This document shows positions 11,141 through 23,899 of a stretch of 64,000 nt of DNA, one piece after another; within the stretch, counting starts at the first letter, position 1; each line of letters starts with the position of its first letter. Below the pieces are notes generated by a model that worked only from the letters and a program-made list of their open reading frames with translations, did no database searches and was not told the origin of the DNA. Made by a program: the position numbers and the translations under genes. The DNA is from Collybia mongolica (lineage: Eukaryota > Basidiomycota > Agaricomycetes > Agaricales > Clitocybaceae), in contig JAAXNY010000016.1 in assembly GCA_013420905.1 (NCBI GenBank), forward strand, positions 868,001 to 932,000. The letters are read 5' to 3'.

Positions 11141-11578
11141 ATGTTCTCCAAACTCTTCTCCATAGTTTTCGTCATCGCTGCCAGCGCGGCCGTTGTCGTA
11201 AGCAGTATTTTTATCGTCAAGTCACTTCTTTGAATGTTGTTGACCTTGTTGTACAGTCCGCTGGAGGCCGTCTTACATTGTGCACTGATGTCGACCTCAC
11301 TGGGCACTGCGAGACGATCAGCTACCTCAACAACCAGTGCATCAACCTCGGACCTGACCTCGAAAATGAAGTCAGCAGCGTTGACCCTGAGGGCGACGGC
11401 CACAAGTGCTTCCTTTTCGTGTAAGCCCACCGCGCGCTTACCTTGAAATCAGTTGACCAATGTTCAAAATAGGGATGACGCTTGTCAAGGAGACCATTTC
11501 GACTTCACTAAGCACCATAATGACATTGGAGTGTATGAGGACAGGGCCAGCTCTTTCTATTGCAATAACGCGACTTGA
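11141..11578 (+). CDS. Small secreted beta/gamma-crystallin-like protein
   Basis: Three exons (11141-11197, 11257-11420, 11473-11578) with introns of 59 and 52 nt give a 108-residue protein. The first exon encodes a signal peptide (MFSKLFSIVFVIAASAAVV). The mature part has six cysteines, in LTLC, GHC, NQC, HKC, DAC and FYC. The pattern of C-x6-G-x-C, an S-S-V core and an RASSFYC end resembles fungal single-domain beta/gamma-crystallin-like secreted proteins. Such small secreted proteins are often considered candidate effectors or cell-wall-associated proteins; that role is inference. An AT-rich promoter element lies about 60 nt upstream. Both introns follow GTAAG donors. Confidence 0.8.
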
Positions 11579-12664
11579 AAGCAAGGCCACGGTTCTGGCA
11601 GTGGTTAGTTTCCTCTCTGAAATTTGTACGGTCGACTTACCAGAGGCAGTCCAGATGCAAGAACAATTTATTGGGGTGGCTTTCCATCATTCCCTGTTTT
11701 TCCGTTCCCGATATCTATTTTGTACCGCTATTTGCAGTGTTCTATGATATTTTAGTGGCCCTTTTCGCTTTAAAGTTTTCGGGAAAGATCTGACATCAAA
11801 GCCGATGGTGTCGACTACTAACACGGACAAATCGTCGGCTCTCGGCCCTTATTTATAGCCGGATGGTTTATTCAGCTTTACCCCCGTTGTAATTCACGAC
11901 AACCAGCCAAGGTCCAACAGTCCCCAACATCGTTCACAGAACCGCGTCTACCAGATTGTACCGCCGACTCAGTTAACCCATCATAGGGTGCCGAAAGAGA
12001 TATAGATACTCAAAATACCTCGTTATCCAATTACTCGTTTTTTCAGTTGGAGCTGATCATATGTACTTCTCACTTCTCCTTGTAATGATCGAGCAAGCGA
12101 CTTTGCTTCAGCTTGCAATTTCAACAACACCTCAGGCAATAAACCCGAGACGGCGCTAGGAATTAAACGCTAAGTGCTCAGCGTTCCATCAACCCGTGTT
12201 GATATCCATCCTTATTAGGAGGTTGCGATGTCCCTGAAGAGGCCTTGAGGCCCATCTCATCGGATCGATGTCAATTGCATCCGGGGCGAGTCAAGGTGTC
12301 TGTCAAATACTGTACTCTCGTGACTACCCTTGGGGAAACCTTGGGCCGGCGCTGTCGTTAATGTTCTTTAAATAATTCCGTTGCGGAATGAACGAGTGGG
12401 GGCCTGCCGGTATCTAGCCAGATTCACGTGTACAGTAGCTCCTCCATCTTCCGAACTCCCCCCACCTTGAAAAAGTTATCTCCTGCTGCGCTATAAGCTA
12501 TCACAAGAGCGGCTCGTAGTCGATAACTTGAGCTATTTGATCTTGGCTGTTCTTTGATTACTGAAAGGGCCAATTTGCACAGCCACTGCATCCACGAGTG
12601 GGTTTTTTGATATTGGGCGCAGTTGCTATCAACCATCTACGTTCTCCAGTTCCCTTCCTGAGTT
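11579..12664. other. Intergenic, no gene seen
   Basis: No conserved coding sequence recognised. It should contain the 3' UTR of the small secreted protein gene and the promoter of the PIP kinase gene. The short open frames here lack any family signature. Confidence 0.5.
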
Positions 12665-14925
12665 ATGGCTAGCGCCGTCTATATGTCGACGCCTACGGTG
12701 CGCCGGTCGCCTTCGCCAATATCAATGGGAGCCCAGCGTCTGTCGAGTCACAGCGCTGTCTCATCGTCAGCCGCATCGTTTCAAACAGTTCCATTGACTG
12801 CTTCTTCATCTATGCAGCCACTGAGCTCACCGCGAGACTCGAACCCTGTCAATCCGATGCACACGCTCTCTAAGCGAGGTTCCCAGGAGCAGGAGATCCA
12901 TATCCTGAAGGTGACGGACGACACCGTGAGACTCTCAAACGGACCAGTGCAGGAGGCATTCATCACTCGAATCATGACCTCGCATACCCATACGGGGGCG
13001 CTCCCACCGTCTCCACCTGCGAGTATCGAGAACGACCTTTCTGTTCATGGAGGACGAGAAAATGCTGCCTTGGAGGAGCCAGAACCGGTCCCACGGCTAC
13101 ATAGAGCGTCAACGGAGACGAGGGCGTCGATGAAGACGATCATGGCGCATACCCCTCCAACTCCTCCGCCCACAGCCTCCGTACATTCCAAGTCGATTTC
13201 TCATATGTCTGCAGACGGCTACCTCCAGCCGCCGACTCTCGCGATTCACCGACCAACCCGCCGTAACACAACCGGATCCACTCCGAAGATCATTGCTGTA
13301 GAACCCGACGAGCTCGAATCCGACATCCAGCTGCATGCTGAAAACATCCGCCGGGAACGTATGTCAAAGCGCGTAAAACAACAGCAAGAGGCTGAGGCAG
13401 CGCTTACGCGGGAGAAAGAGAAGGACTCGACGCCGGACGTGGCCCTTGTGGGGAACCTTATTGGCGAAGACCATGTCAATTATGTGTTGATGTACAACAT
13501 GCTGACTGGCATCAGGATTGGTGTACGTTCGTTTTCTACTTCTGCCCCTGAATCTCTTTCATTGGTTCTACCCAGGTCTCGCGATGTCAAGCGAAGATTA
13601 AACGACCACTGACGAACGAAGACTTCACGGCCCGCCATAAATTTTCATTCGATATCGTTGGTAACGAGCTCACGCCCTCTGCCAAATATGACTTTAAATT
13701 CAAAGACTATGCGCCATGGGTATTCCGCTCTCTGCGCGAGGACCACTTCCACCTAGACCCTGCCGATTATCTGCTTTCCCTCACGTCCAAATACATCCTC
13801 TCCGAGCTCGGCTCCCCCGGAAAATCCGGCTCATTCTTCTACTTCTCACGCGACTACCGTTTCATCATCAAGACGATCCATCACTCCGAACATGCTTTCC
13901 TCCTTAGAATTCTCAGACAATACTACGACCACGTCAAGTCGAACCCTCATACTCTCCTCTCCCGTTTTTACGGTCTTCACCGAGTGAAACTTCCGCGTGG
14001 GCGCAAGATCCACTTCGTCATTATGAATAACATCTTCCCACCCCATCGTGATATCCACGAGACCTATGACCTCAAAGGGAGCACCATCGGCCGTGAATAT
14101 CCTGAAGAGAAGGCGCAGAAGAACCCGCGCGCAGTCCTGAAGGATCTGAACTGGATTAACCGGGAAAAGACATTAGAGCTTGGGCCTGAGAAGCGCGCAC
14201 TACTGACAGAGCAGCTGAGGCGAGACGCCGAATTCCTGAAGAAGGTGAATGTCATGGATTACAGTCTTCTTGTTGGAATACACAACATGCAGCGGGGGAA
14301 CCGGGACAATGTCAGACGGAACACGCTCAAAGTGTTTTCGGTATGTGTCTCCACCCCGTTATAAAATTTCCTTATCAACAAAATTTCTCTCCGCAGCCGG
14401 ACATTCCAGCCCACACACCTCATCGTAAAAAGGCCTCTCACTCACACTCCCATAACCTTAATACAAAGACCGGATCCACCTCCCCAGAGGCTATGGCTAT
14501 GCGGCGGGCTATATATCGAACCTCCGATCCTAAACGTCTGGACACCATCCAACTACCTGATGACAGCGATCGACAGCAGCATCTGTCCATATTCAGTGAC
14601 CGCCAGCACTTTATATTCTACCAGGACGAGGGTGGATTGCGCGCGACAGATGAAGGAAACGATGATATGGATACAATATACTATCTCGGTGTCATCGATA
14701 TATTGACACCATATGGACCCTTTAAGAAAGTTGAGCACTTCTGGAAGGGGCTCAAAGCCGATCGAGTAAGTTCCTTAACTTCACGTGGTAGTTCATGGGG
14801 ACTCATCTCGCTTGCAGCATAAAATTAGCCCCGTACCGCCCTCAGAATATTCCGGGAGATTCATGTCATTCATGAAAGCGATCATGCGTGGGGGAGAGGG
14901 TGGTACACACTTCAAAGGGGAATAG
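12665..14925 (+). CDS. MSS4: Phosphatidylinositol-4-phosphate 5-kinase (MSS4/its3 type)
   Basis: Makes PI(4,5)P2 from PI4P at the plasma membrane. Four exons (12665-13522, 13576-14340, 14397-14765, 14818-14925) with introns of 52-56 nt give 699 residues in continuous phase. The first 280 residues are a disordered Ser/Thr/Pro-rich tail with a coiled segment. The kinase core begins around residue 290 (KRPLTNEDF). It shows [19 protein letters not shown] with the ATP-binding Lys, DLKGSTIGR near residue 451, [10 protein letters not shown] near 511 and [10 protein letters not shown] near 640. It ends with a short [13 protein letters not shown] tail typical of the family. Length and motif order fit fungal Mss4 orthologues. 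The start ATG is the first in frame; an upstream non-coding exon is possible. Confidence 0.95.
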
Positions 14926-15774
14926 AGCCCGACCCCGAGAAAGAACCCCGCCCCTCCCATGCCTTGTCGCGCCGATTCCATCCCTGATCCCAACCTCGCT
15001 CATCTCCTCTGCACCATCTCATCCATCTTGCATGTGTAAATTTTCGCCTCATATCTTCGACTCGCCATCACAACACTTATAATACCCTTCCTCACTACAT
15101 CACACCGTCACCTGCGCTTCTCCGTCTCCGGCTAATCGGCGCGCAAGGCGACTACCATCGGAGCCATTTTAATGCTGGCGACTGCGTCTGGCCACCTCGT
15201 TTTCGTATGATCCTGGGCACATCACATGCCCTGACACTCCTTTTCTATGTATAGTTCATTGCTGCGTCTGCTCCGCCACGGACCTGCTCCACGCTCCTTA
15301 CACTCTTGTCTCGAACCTGTCAGTCATCATCTTGGACTATAGTATCACTGTCAATACTGCTGTCCGCTCTTATCTTTCGATATTTCATCCCATCGTAATT
15401 TATCAATTCATATGATCTTACTCAATTTTCAAATAAAGGTCTAGTTGTGGGTATATTCCAGCAAGATACGTGGTGCTGACCTTTGGAGGTCCGCGTATCT
15501 TCGTTGGGAAGTCCTTTTGACAATCTCTCTCTTTGCAGGGTCGGATATCCTTTGGGATGTTCATCTTCTCGCAGTATCCACGTGACTACTTAACCGTTGC
15601 TCAGCGTCTTCACCAATAACTTGTGAGGCCTGAGCGAGTCAAGTGGCAGTTTTACCGTTGAAACTGGAATTTTAATTGCGACCTATTGAGAGTGCGCCGG
15701 CCAGAAAAAGGTCGGTAGCTGCCAGGAGGCTTTTGCTGACTTGATTCTTCGTTCCTTCACACCGTGGCAACCAA
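14926..15774. other. Intergenic between PIP kinase and GDSL esterase genes
   Basis: About 850 bases of pyrimidine-rich sequence on the plus strand with no conserved frame. It likely holds the kinase 3' UTR and the esterase promoter. Confidence 0.5.
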
Positions 15775-16975
15775 ATGGGGCCGCATTCCACTGGCAAACG
15801 AGAAGCTAGTGCCTCCCCGGACAGAATTGAGACTGAGGTCGATAATAGGAAACGGCCCAGGCCTTCTTCACCGCCCTCCTCTCCCCACCTCTCCGATCCT
15901 GCTTTACTCTTATCTCCGGATCACGGCCATGCCGACTCAACCGTGAGCTGGAGCAAATTCCAGCATATCTTTGTATTGTGTGTACGCACCTAATCACCAT
16001 CTTCCTGTCATCTGAGTGAGAGACGGCGCTTAGTGGTGACTCGTATAGTTCTGATACGAGAAATAACTGGGTAGGCTTCATAAGAATTGCTATATGATCT
16101 TAATTTCTCACTTTGTTCCGCCTACAGATAGGCCATCTAAAGAAATCCATCAGCTCCTCAGAGGGATCTCCAATAGTCCATAATTTCGCAGTTGCTGGTG
16201 ATACTGTAGAGGATGATCTTGGCTACCAGATGCAACGCCTCTTCGAGGAATACCCAACCGCAGCCGTGCTCGAAAACAGCGAGTCAGCTCTGTTGGGTTA
16301 GTTCTTACCCTTCAATGAGTCAGACTTACTGATCTCATTGTCATATTCTAGTAATCTGGATGGGCATTAACGATTGTGGGTATGTGAGTTCTTGATGCAT
16401 TCCTTGACATCAACATTAACGTGACATACAGCTGCACAGCTGCCGATGAGCTGGGTCCTATTGTCGAAAAGCTGTTTGATGCAATGCACGACATATATCT
16501 TAAGTTGAAAGGCAGGTATTTTCTCCTGATGGATGTTCCACCTATGCAGCGTTCTCCAGGAGGTATGCAAAACGTTCTTCTTTATCAATGGTCCGTTTCT
16601 CGGAGCTCACTTCTTTTAGGGATCGAAATGGACATAGATTCAGAAAGGTATGATACATGGAACGCCGAGCTCCTCGCGCATGCGACAGGATATTCTAAAA
16701 CGGCATCGCAAGCCTCTGTATTTGTTGTGTCTGCCCATCAAATCATCTCAGATATCCTGGATAATCCAAAGGATTTCGGTTTCTCAAGCGATTCCGCTCA
16801 AATGTCAGAAGAGGAGTCAGAAGAAAATTCAGAAGAATCGTTCAAAGATAGTGACGATGAAGATGGGAACCGACATGAAGGAGTGCGGATAATTTGGGAG
16901 GACGATTTTCATATATCTCGTGCTACCCACCACCTTATTGCAGATCGGTTACTGAGAATATTTGACTGTAGATGA
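15775..16975 (+). CDS. GDSL/SGNH-family esterase
   Basis: Exons 15775-15977, 16034-16070, 16128-16296, 16352-16379, 16432-16562 and 16620-16975 join in phase to 307 residues; one exon is only 28 nt. The SGNH blocks are visible: FVFGDSYSS (block I, nucleophile Ser, created across the first intron), GINDC (block III, Gly-x-Asn-Asp) and DDFHIS (block V, Asp and His of the triad). Similar fungal proteins act as carbohydrate or lipid esterases. Two features are odd. There is no signal peptide, since the N-terminus is a charged, Pro/Ser-rich 60-residue tail. A strongly acidic Ser/Glu/Asp insertion also sits about 40 residues before the catalytic Asp. The fifth intron (57 nt) is a multiple of three without a stop, so its retention would add 19 residues. 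Confidence 0.85.
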
Positions 16976-17120
16976 GAGAGAATAGATATCGTTTTATATC
17001 ACGTCAAAAGTTGCACCGCCAGCATATACCCTTGCATTCATTAAGAACAGGACTACTATTGTACATATGAGAAGGATAGTATCACAACAAATAAATTAAC
17101 ATTATTTTCGCATCTCGTCG

Positions 17121-20100
17121 TCATTCAGAATCGTTCTCTTCGACAGGGGCTTGGTTTTTAGACCGTGCTGCCGATAAAGGTCAGTATCATATTGGAGAAG
17201 GATAAAGACAAGAATTACCACTTCTCCTTGTGGCGCGTTTTTTGGCGGCGGCTTTCTTCTTCCCAACGCGCTTCTCCAGTGCGTCATCCTCCTCTCCCTG
17301 CAACCTGTGCTCGTCCAGAATCTAGTAATGGGGCGTAAACATCACAATCGGGCATGAGGATACTTGTAATCCGCCTACTTTTTCAAATTCGTCAAGATCA
17401 GAGTCTTGTTGCTTATCCTTCGATTTGTTTGCCCGAGCCTTCCACATCTTGGTCAGTATTAGGTATGCGGAAAAGTTGGGTAACCCACCTTGGCGAGTAT
17501 TTCGGAGAACCTTTCAAACACCTCAGGCTCGTGCAACTTGTCTCGGTAGAACTGGAGACCTTCGATAAGCTTCTTGATTGAGCGATCGGACTTGAATGGC
17601 AACAAAGACAAGCAGTAGGCGACATCTCGCCACTGTCGAGGCTCTTCTGAAAGTCTGAACCGTTGACATAGTTTATCCACGATGTTTTCCGCTTGTTTTT
17701 CCTGAGACGGTAATAAGATACGAGCTATAATCAGGATGTGAAAAACGGCTTACTTTTTCAATATAAGTGAAGATGTATTTCAACACTTTCTGGAATATTT
17801 CCTCATCCACGGCATGATCGCCAGTTGATAAGTGACTGATGACTAGAAACCTATATGTAGTTGGGTTGGGAACAGATATAGACATAGCATACCATCTGGA
17901 AGATTATTGTAAATAGCGTTTTCCTTGGTCGAGAGTTCCTTGAAAAATAGCTTCGCAAGGTCTGCAATCCTGGGCTCGGGATCTTCAACACACTTCGCCA
18001 TCTCGCCCAGTTGGCCTTTGATCTTGATCATCCCATTCAATATTAGATGAGTAAGGACCATGAGCGTATTCTTCTTGACCACCAGGTCCTTATCAGAGAG
18101 ACCTTTGTATAATTCGTTGCTGTTCTCGTCGATGATATTGCTGAATGAAACGGCAACATCGCCAAGAGCGATAACGATATTGCTTCTAATGTTCGCGTCC
18201 TTGGATGTTTCGAGGATTTTGAACAGCAGCCGATGGTGCTGGTCACAGAATTGTGAACTGACACAAAGGAATTTGCTGAAGGAAAGGGTAGCAGCTGCCC
18301 GTAATGTTCGATTCTAGAAACATTAGTCAGGTTTCATCTGCCCAAGGGGGGTAGAAATGAACCGACCTTAAATTTGTGAGGGCTGCCGCAAATATGAACG
18401 ATCATGGGTCCATAGAGGGCCAACAAGGACTCTGGTCCGTACAGCAGCTCTGTTTCTCGCACCCCAGCGATGCGGTCACCAATTTCATCCTCTGCATTTC
18501 CGGCAACCTGGTCGAGCTCCTCGGCATCCTTCGATGTAGTGTTCCCATTTGTGCTAGCGGCTTGTTTCTCCGCTGAATACGAAGACGCAATCATGGTGAG
18601 GAAATAAAAGAGTATATTGTCCGTTAACGCTCACCCATCTGCTTCTCGTCTTTCTGTCTCTTCCATTCACGTTCAATCAATTCGAGGTGGGCGATATGCT
18701 TGATAGCGACATGTCCGACGATGAAAAGCAACTGACTCAATTCGAATGCATCTCCAACGTCCTTTCCCTGTTCCTCTTGCGTGGCTTCTTGTGGGGTGGT
18801 GGCGTCATCAGATCCTTTTGTAACATCTCCAGGAATATCCTCGTCCATCGCGTCAGGGTCCTTCTCAACCGGAGGTTGGGTCTCGCCATTGACTTTGGGG
18901 GGTCGACTAAAAGCTCTGACAGTAAGTTTCTTTATAAGGTCGTTACAGAGAGCATCTGGATGTTCCCCAAGGGCGTATATCGTATTGATAGCTTGTTCAG
19001 CGAGCCCAAACCACTCTTTTGACCGACAAGGCTGTTCAACCGCAGCTTGAAGTTTGTGGAATATAGGATCGTCCATCTTGATACGCAATGTTTTGTCGAG
19101 GAGAGAACCTACAAATAATAACTCATTAGTGATAGTGTTTTTTTTTTAAATTAGAACATCACATGCCTTTGACTTTCTTCGCGCTTCCATTCAAGCGTTG
19201 CAGCGCAACGCAAGTGTATCGCGCCAATGTCAAGTCAGCCTAGATGGGTGTTTAGGGACGTAATAACAAAGATAATACTGATTACAATCTTACCCGGCCT
19301 AGTCGTCCCAAGCCGACCTTGAGCATAACGTCAACGTGGTCGGTTAATACACTTCTTTTGGCTAGTGCCAACATTCCGAGAAGATTTATTGCTCCTTGTC
19401 GTTGCTCCTTTGGTAACACTCGGTCATATTCTACAAATGGTTGAGCAGTATCCGGTGATTAGAAACTAAAAAACTGACTGTAGACTGCCCAAAGCCGAGC
19501 TATGATATCTTGATGAACATGTCCTTCATCCATCAGGATTCGCATCATTTCTTCTAAACTGGTAAGCTCCGCCAGTGTCGCCTCATAAGTTAACCTATCC
19601 CATTGACGTTAAGAGGTTTCCAGCCCCGATTACTGCGGAATGGCGTACTCGATCATGTTTTTGGCGATTCTGTTGATCTGGTCTTTGGCGCTCATCTCGG
19701 GATCGGGTATGGGATCAAAGTATAGGTTTCGATAGCACTCGAGAAGCCTAGATCGAACTCCTTTGATTTCTTTCCCATCTTCGGAGGTCGATGTACTGTT
19801 GTCCTTCGTCCAAATCAAATGTATCATCTTCTTGATTCCAACCTGAAACGTGCTACTGTAAGCATTATTATTCGTCGTAGGTATTAAAAACCTTGCCTTG
19901 GCACTTTCGAAACGGTACTCATAGGCCACTCGGAAAAACTCCATGGCTTCGAGTACTTCAGGCTTACTGGTGGAACCTAGTAGCTGTCCCATTATGTCCA
20001 TGGCACCTTCTATTTGTCGCATGAAGTTCAGCGCCTCAGCATAGTACCTTTTCTGTAAGCGAAGGCGAAGAATGAGGTTGGTGTCCAATTCTGCGAGTGC

Positions 20101-22109
20101 CGTTTGTTCATCGGCGACAGCAGCGACGTTAATTTGAGACTTTCGTGGCCCAAGTTTTGAACGTTTCTTTGATTTCTTCTTCCGAGGAGTCGCTTGGTTG
20201 CCATCTCCATCCTCGGACGTGGTGGGCTCATCTACTTCCGTATCGCCACCCTCATCCTCTTTTTCTCCGCTATCGTCTTCGTCCTCATCCACGTCCATTT
20301 CATTCTCTGTTTTGACCTTCGATCTGCACATCACTCGTCAGATTCGGACATTACGATGGATTGTACTTCTAACCTGTTTTTCTTCTTTTTGCGTCGCCTG
20401 CTTCCATCCTGCTCGGCTTCTCCGTCTTCTTCACTCTCATCATCTTCGTCTTCATTATCTTTGTCCTCATCTTCATCCAGCTCGTCCTCGTCATTATCCC
20501 GTACTGCGTTTCCGACTGTGCCCTCCGCTTTGGCCAATTCAGCCTTGATCGTTTGGTATTCTCCTTCCCAGATCTCCAGCTCTAGGTACCCACCATGTGT
20601 CTTGCCGTATGGATGCGTCAGCAACAACTTCACTAAAAGAGCGACTGCGCCCTTCCGGACCGTAGCCGCTTTGTCCTCCAATGCGGCAACGGCGACCTGG
20701 GTAATGGAGAGTCGTTGTTTTGGGAACTTGAAGCCCAGGTCACACAATTTCGACAACACAGAGAGGACCTTGGTGCGGACGTATGAAGAGACATCCATGG
20801 CACGCTCCAGGAGGAGGTCAAATAAGCCGTTGATTTGCTTGTTGAGCTGTGTGCGGTCCGAGACGTCGTCGAGTTGCGCTTGAGCCGCCAGTTCCGCTGC
20901 AAGGTACCCGATAACTTCTACGATTGCGACACGCATGGAGTAAGACTATATGGATAACGTGTGTTCAGCTTTCACGAAACCAGAGAAAAAGGAAGACTAA
21001 CCTCTGAGTCTAGCTGCCCTAACAGAAGACTGAGTTGTTTCAAAATGGACCGTGGTGCGAGCTCCGCAAATTTTACAAGAAATCTGGCGAAAGCCCGAGG
21101 GCCTTTGGGATCCTGAGAGTTGAACACTTTGGCACCAATCTCACGAAGTATCTCGTCACCGAGCTGAGCATGATCAAATTCCTTGGCCAGAACTGACAAG
21201 CACTCCGCCATTGGCTCTGACAGATGCTCGTAGAACTGCAACGATTGCATGATGGTAATTTGGACGGCGAGGGAGTGACCATGGTGCTTTACAGCCAAAC
21301 AAATGACTTTGTAGACACCCATTCTGATTTTCTCATTTTTCATGTATTGCTCGCTTTCGGTGATATGATATGCAGGTCGGGTCAAACATCTATATATGTT
21401 TGATGATTAAAACATTCCAAATGTTTGAGATATTCAAAAACGCACGTTATAAAGGCCTCTCTCTCTGCAGTAGTTGTCCAAATTCTCTGCGTTTGAAGAC
21501 GAAGAACCTTACTGATCAAAGCAAGCGTTGGCGGAATCTGGATATCCCACGTCCAGCTTTCACTCTTCTTGTTTGACGTCGTTCGCGTGTTCGCTCTACC
21601 GCCAGCCTTCCCACCTCGACCCTTACGTGCCTTCGGGGCAGGGGCAACTCCTTCATCGTCGTCCGACGCTTTGACCTTCTCGGCAGCAATGACGAACCAA
21701 TGTAGAAGAAATGCATACATCTCGAGTGGCAGCTTGTGTTCCATATAGCCTTGTTGGTCTCCTTGTTCGACATCCCGCATTGTGGCATCCAACTCGATTT
21801 GTAGCCCTGACGAGATCGAATCGAGTAATTTACTCATAATAGTGCCAGGAACATGCTTCGAGTGCTTCAAAAGGCTGCGGTACACATCAAATACTTCTGG
21901 ATCCTTTATAGCATCGCTTGACTCTGCCACAGCCTCGACAGCAGCTGAACATCGCCGTGAGTTCGTTGCAAGAGACGAACCTAAAAACCCGCACCCTCTA
22001 AAAGCCGCTCTGGATGTTCTGTTTCTGGATCATGTTCATGTGGAATCTCGTAAGCTTCAATATCTTGAAGAGATTGGATCTCGTCCTGCAGCTCGAAGCT
22101 GATGGTCAT
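17121..22109 (-). CDS. CND1: Condensin complex subunit 1 (CAP-D2/Cnd1)
   Basis: HEAT-repeat subunit of condensin I, needed for mitotic chromosome compaction in the nucleus. I could trace 17 exons from the ATG at 22109 to a TGA at 17121, phase-consistent throughout, giving about 1380 residues. That is within the usual range. Landmarks are KDPEVFDVYRSLL near residue 50, WTWDIQIPPTLALISKVL near 170, TRPAYHITESEQYMK near 205 and the HEAT block MRVAIVEVIGYLAAEL near 335. Later come RTLRAAATLSFSKFLCVS and DKLCQRFRLSEEPRQWRDV. The middle carries a long acidic linker (Glu/Asp-rich near 20200-20450). Two introns, 19896-19843 and 19166-19109, appear to start with GC instead of GT. The intron at 17488-17449 ends in AAG, with an alternative acceptor 9 nt downstream. 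The gene sits head-to-tail behind the PP2C gene. Confidence 0.93.
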
Positions 22110-22415
22110 GGTGGTTGTGGTACGGATTTTACGTGACTTGCATCACACCCAGTTCAACGCGAATGTCACGTGAATTGCGACAACGCGACTTGTTGTCACA
22201 ACTCGCGACCGTGACCCCAATTCTATCTTTACACTATTCTAACCCACTAGTTTTATCCCCTCCACTAACCCACCTAATAACCCCCGACCCGTGTAATCCT
22301 CTGGCCGCGTCGCTGCACTCGCTGACAATGACAAGTACTCATCTTCATACTTCTACATTGACGCTGAAACTGGTGGCCTGAAATCGAACCCATCTACAGA
22401 GATTATAAAGTTGCT
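22110..22415. other. Spacer between PP2C and CAP-D2 genes
   Basis: About 300 bases holding the CAP-D2 promoter and the PP2C 3' end. A palindromic TTCACGTGAA-like CACGTG core and ACGCGA-like motifs occur near 22164-22190. Their regulatory use is conjecture. Confidence 0.4.
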
Positions 22416-23831
22416 TCAGACTAAGGAGCAGACAATGATCGAGGTATCATCAATGTATAGGTCCTTTTCATCGTCATCACCAACAGCTAGGCGTTGCGGA
22501 TCCAACGCCTGTGAAAACCGAGATGGATCTTGCCCCCCAAGGATATTGCCAAGGAGCTCAACAGCCCGATTACCATTGGGTCCATTCCACTTCAATTCCA
22601 CCTCATGATCAAAAGCACTACGCATAAATTCCTGGTCGACTGTGTCGCCGAGCAAAGCCCCCATCACAGCACCCGGAGAACCGATATATGGATCCGCTTG
22701 CCGAAAGAGAAAACGTCCATGGATAATATTGTCGACCCCGTCCGTGTATAAAATGAGGACGGGCTTCTGAGATCGAAGAGGCACAAGGTCGATGTGGCGT
22801 ACTTCAGGCTTCCCCGAAATATATGGCGGAGTATGATTGTCGTGAACTACAGCATGTTTAGTTTGCTTCCTTTCCGTCGATGGAACCTTCGAAAAGAGAT
22901 ATTTTGCAAAGCTGGAGGGGAGTTTGTAGTCAAAATCTCCAATCGCTAGTGAAGGATCAGACAAGGTACAGAAACATATGTCAAATACTGGTATTGACTT
23001 CTTGTGACGCTTAGCCCGCCTAGAACTCGACCGTCCTTCATAATATTGTGTTCATTGGATGGATGTGCCAGTTTTATTCGAGCATATTCCGAGGGGGTCG
23101 TTCCATTGTGCAATGTCATTAACGTCTCGCCATCGCGAGCGCCAGTTGGCAAACATTTCGAAAGAACTGATACAAAATTGCCAGTTAGCTTAAACGGGAC
23201 ACTAACGATTCGCAACAAGGACCTGCTGAAGAGTCTCCAAGGCCGATAATCCATAGATTGTTTTTCTCGCCGTCTATCAAGGCGGCAGTGAAGGTGGTGC
23301 CCGTTTTCGCGCGACATATAGCTTCTCCATCAGATCCATCAATAAGAGCCTGGGCTTGAGCGGCATCGAGCTTCCGAGGCTTCGGACAGATACGTTTAAC
23401 AGCTTTTCCTAACCCATGGTCAAATTTTTCTGTTAGTGAGCATAGAGTATTTGCAATAGCGTGAGGATCCAGAGCAATAATGTCACTTGTCGCAAATTGG
23501 GAACGAAGAGAGCTATGTATGATATCCGGGAGCTCCACAGATGCATACTCGGAAGTGTATGGCCCCCTATGACCTAGCATCTAGATGAGCTCCGGGCATG
23601 GTAATAAACGAAGGGCCAACCATCGAGCACAGCCATAAACAGCCAAGGTGATCCTATTATATCGTCCCATTCTTGTACGACAATTCGATCTTCATTGTTT
23701 TTTCCAGGTGTTGGCTGGAAGACCACGCTGTGAATAGTCTCCTCATGGTAGTTACCAGTAGTGCAGTACTTTTCGAAGGTTGTACGGACATCTCCCAAAG
23801 TCGTAAGATTGGTGTACTGAGGTTCATCCAT
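22416..23831 (-). CDS. PP2C-family Ser/Thr phosphatase
   Basis: Metal-dependent protein phosphatase. Exons 23831-23621, 23573-23223, 23166-22999 and 22945-22416 join in phase (introns 47, 56 and 53 nt) to 419 residues from the ATG at 23831. Metal-binding motifs of PP2C are in order: NNEDRIVVQ, VLDGHRGPYTSE (DGH formed across the first intron), GLGDSSAV, GGLSVTRTIGDF, LYTDGVDN and the terminal YIDDTSIIVC. The overall layout resembles the fungal pyruvate dehydrogenase phosphatase/PTC5-like branch. I see no clear targeting peptide in the first exon, so an upstream exon is possible. An open frame at 24136-23900 with a hydrophobic stretch (LFSLLATCYLVIPVVHGFGL) could supply one, but no clean junction was found. 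Confidence 0.85.
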
Positions 23832-23899
23832 GCTTTTGCACAACAGCACAGAATTAACCACGCTTCGAAGGCTTTTTATCAGAAAGGGTCATTGAAAGA

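Noticed and set aside
20194..20883. Plus-strand 229-residue frame rich in Ser and Leu
   Set aside because: Antisense shadow of the acidic linker and HEAT region of CAP-D2.
22115..22381. Plus-strand 88-residue frame in the CAP-D2 upstream region
   Set aside because: No homology pattern and low-complexity Leu/Thr/Ser content; lies in a promoter spacer.
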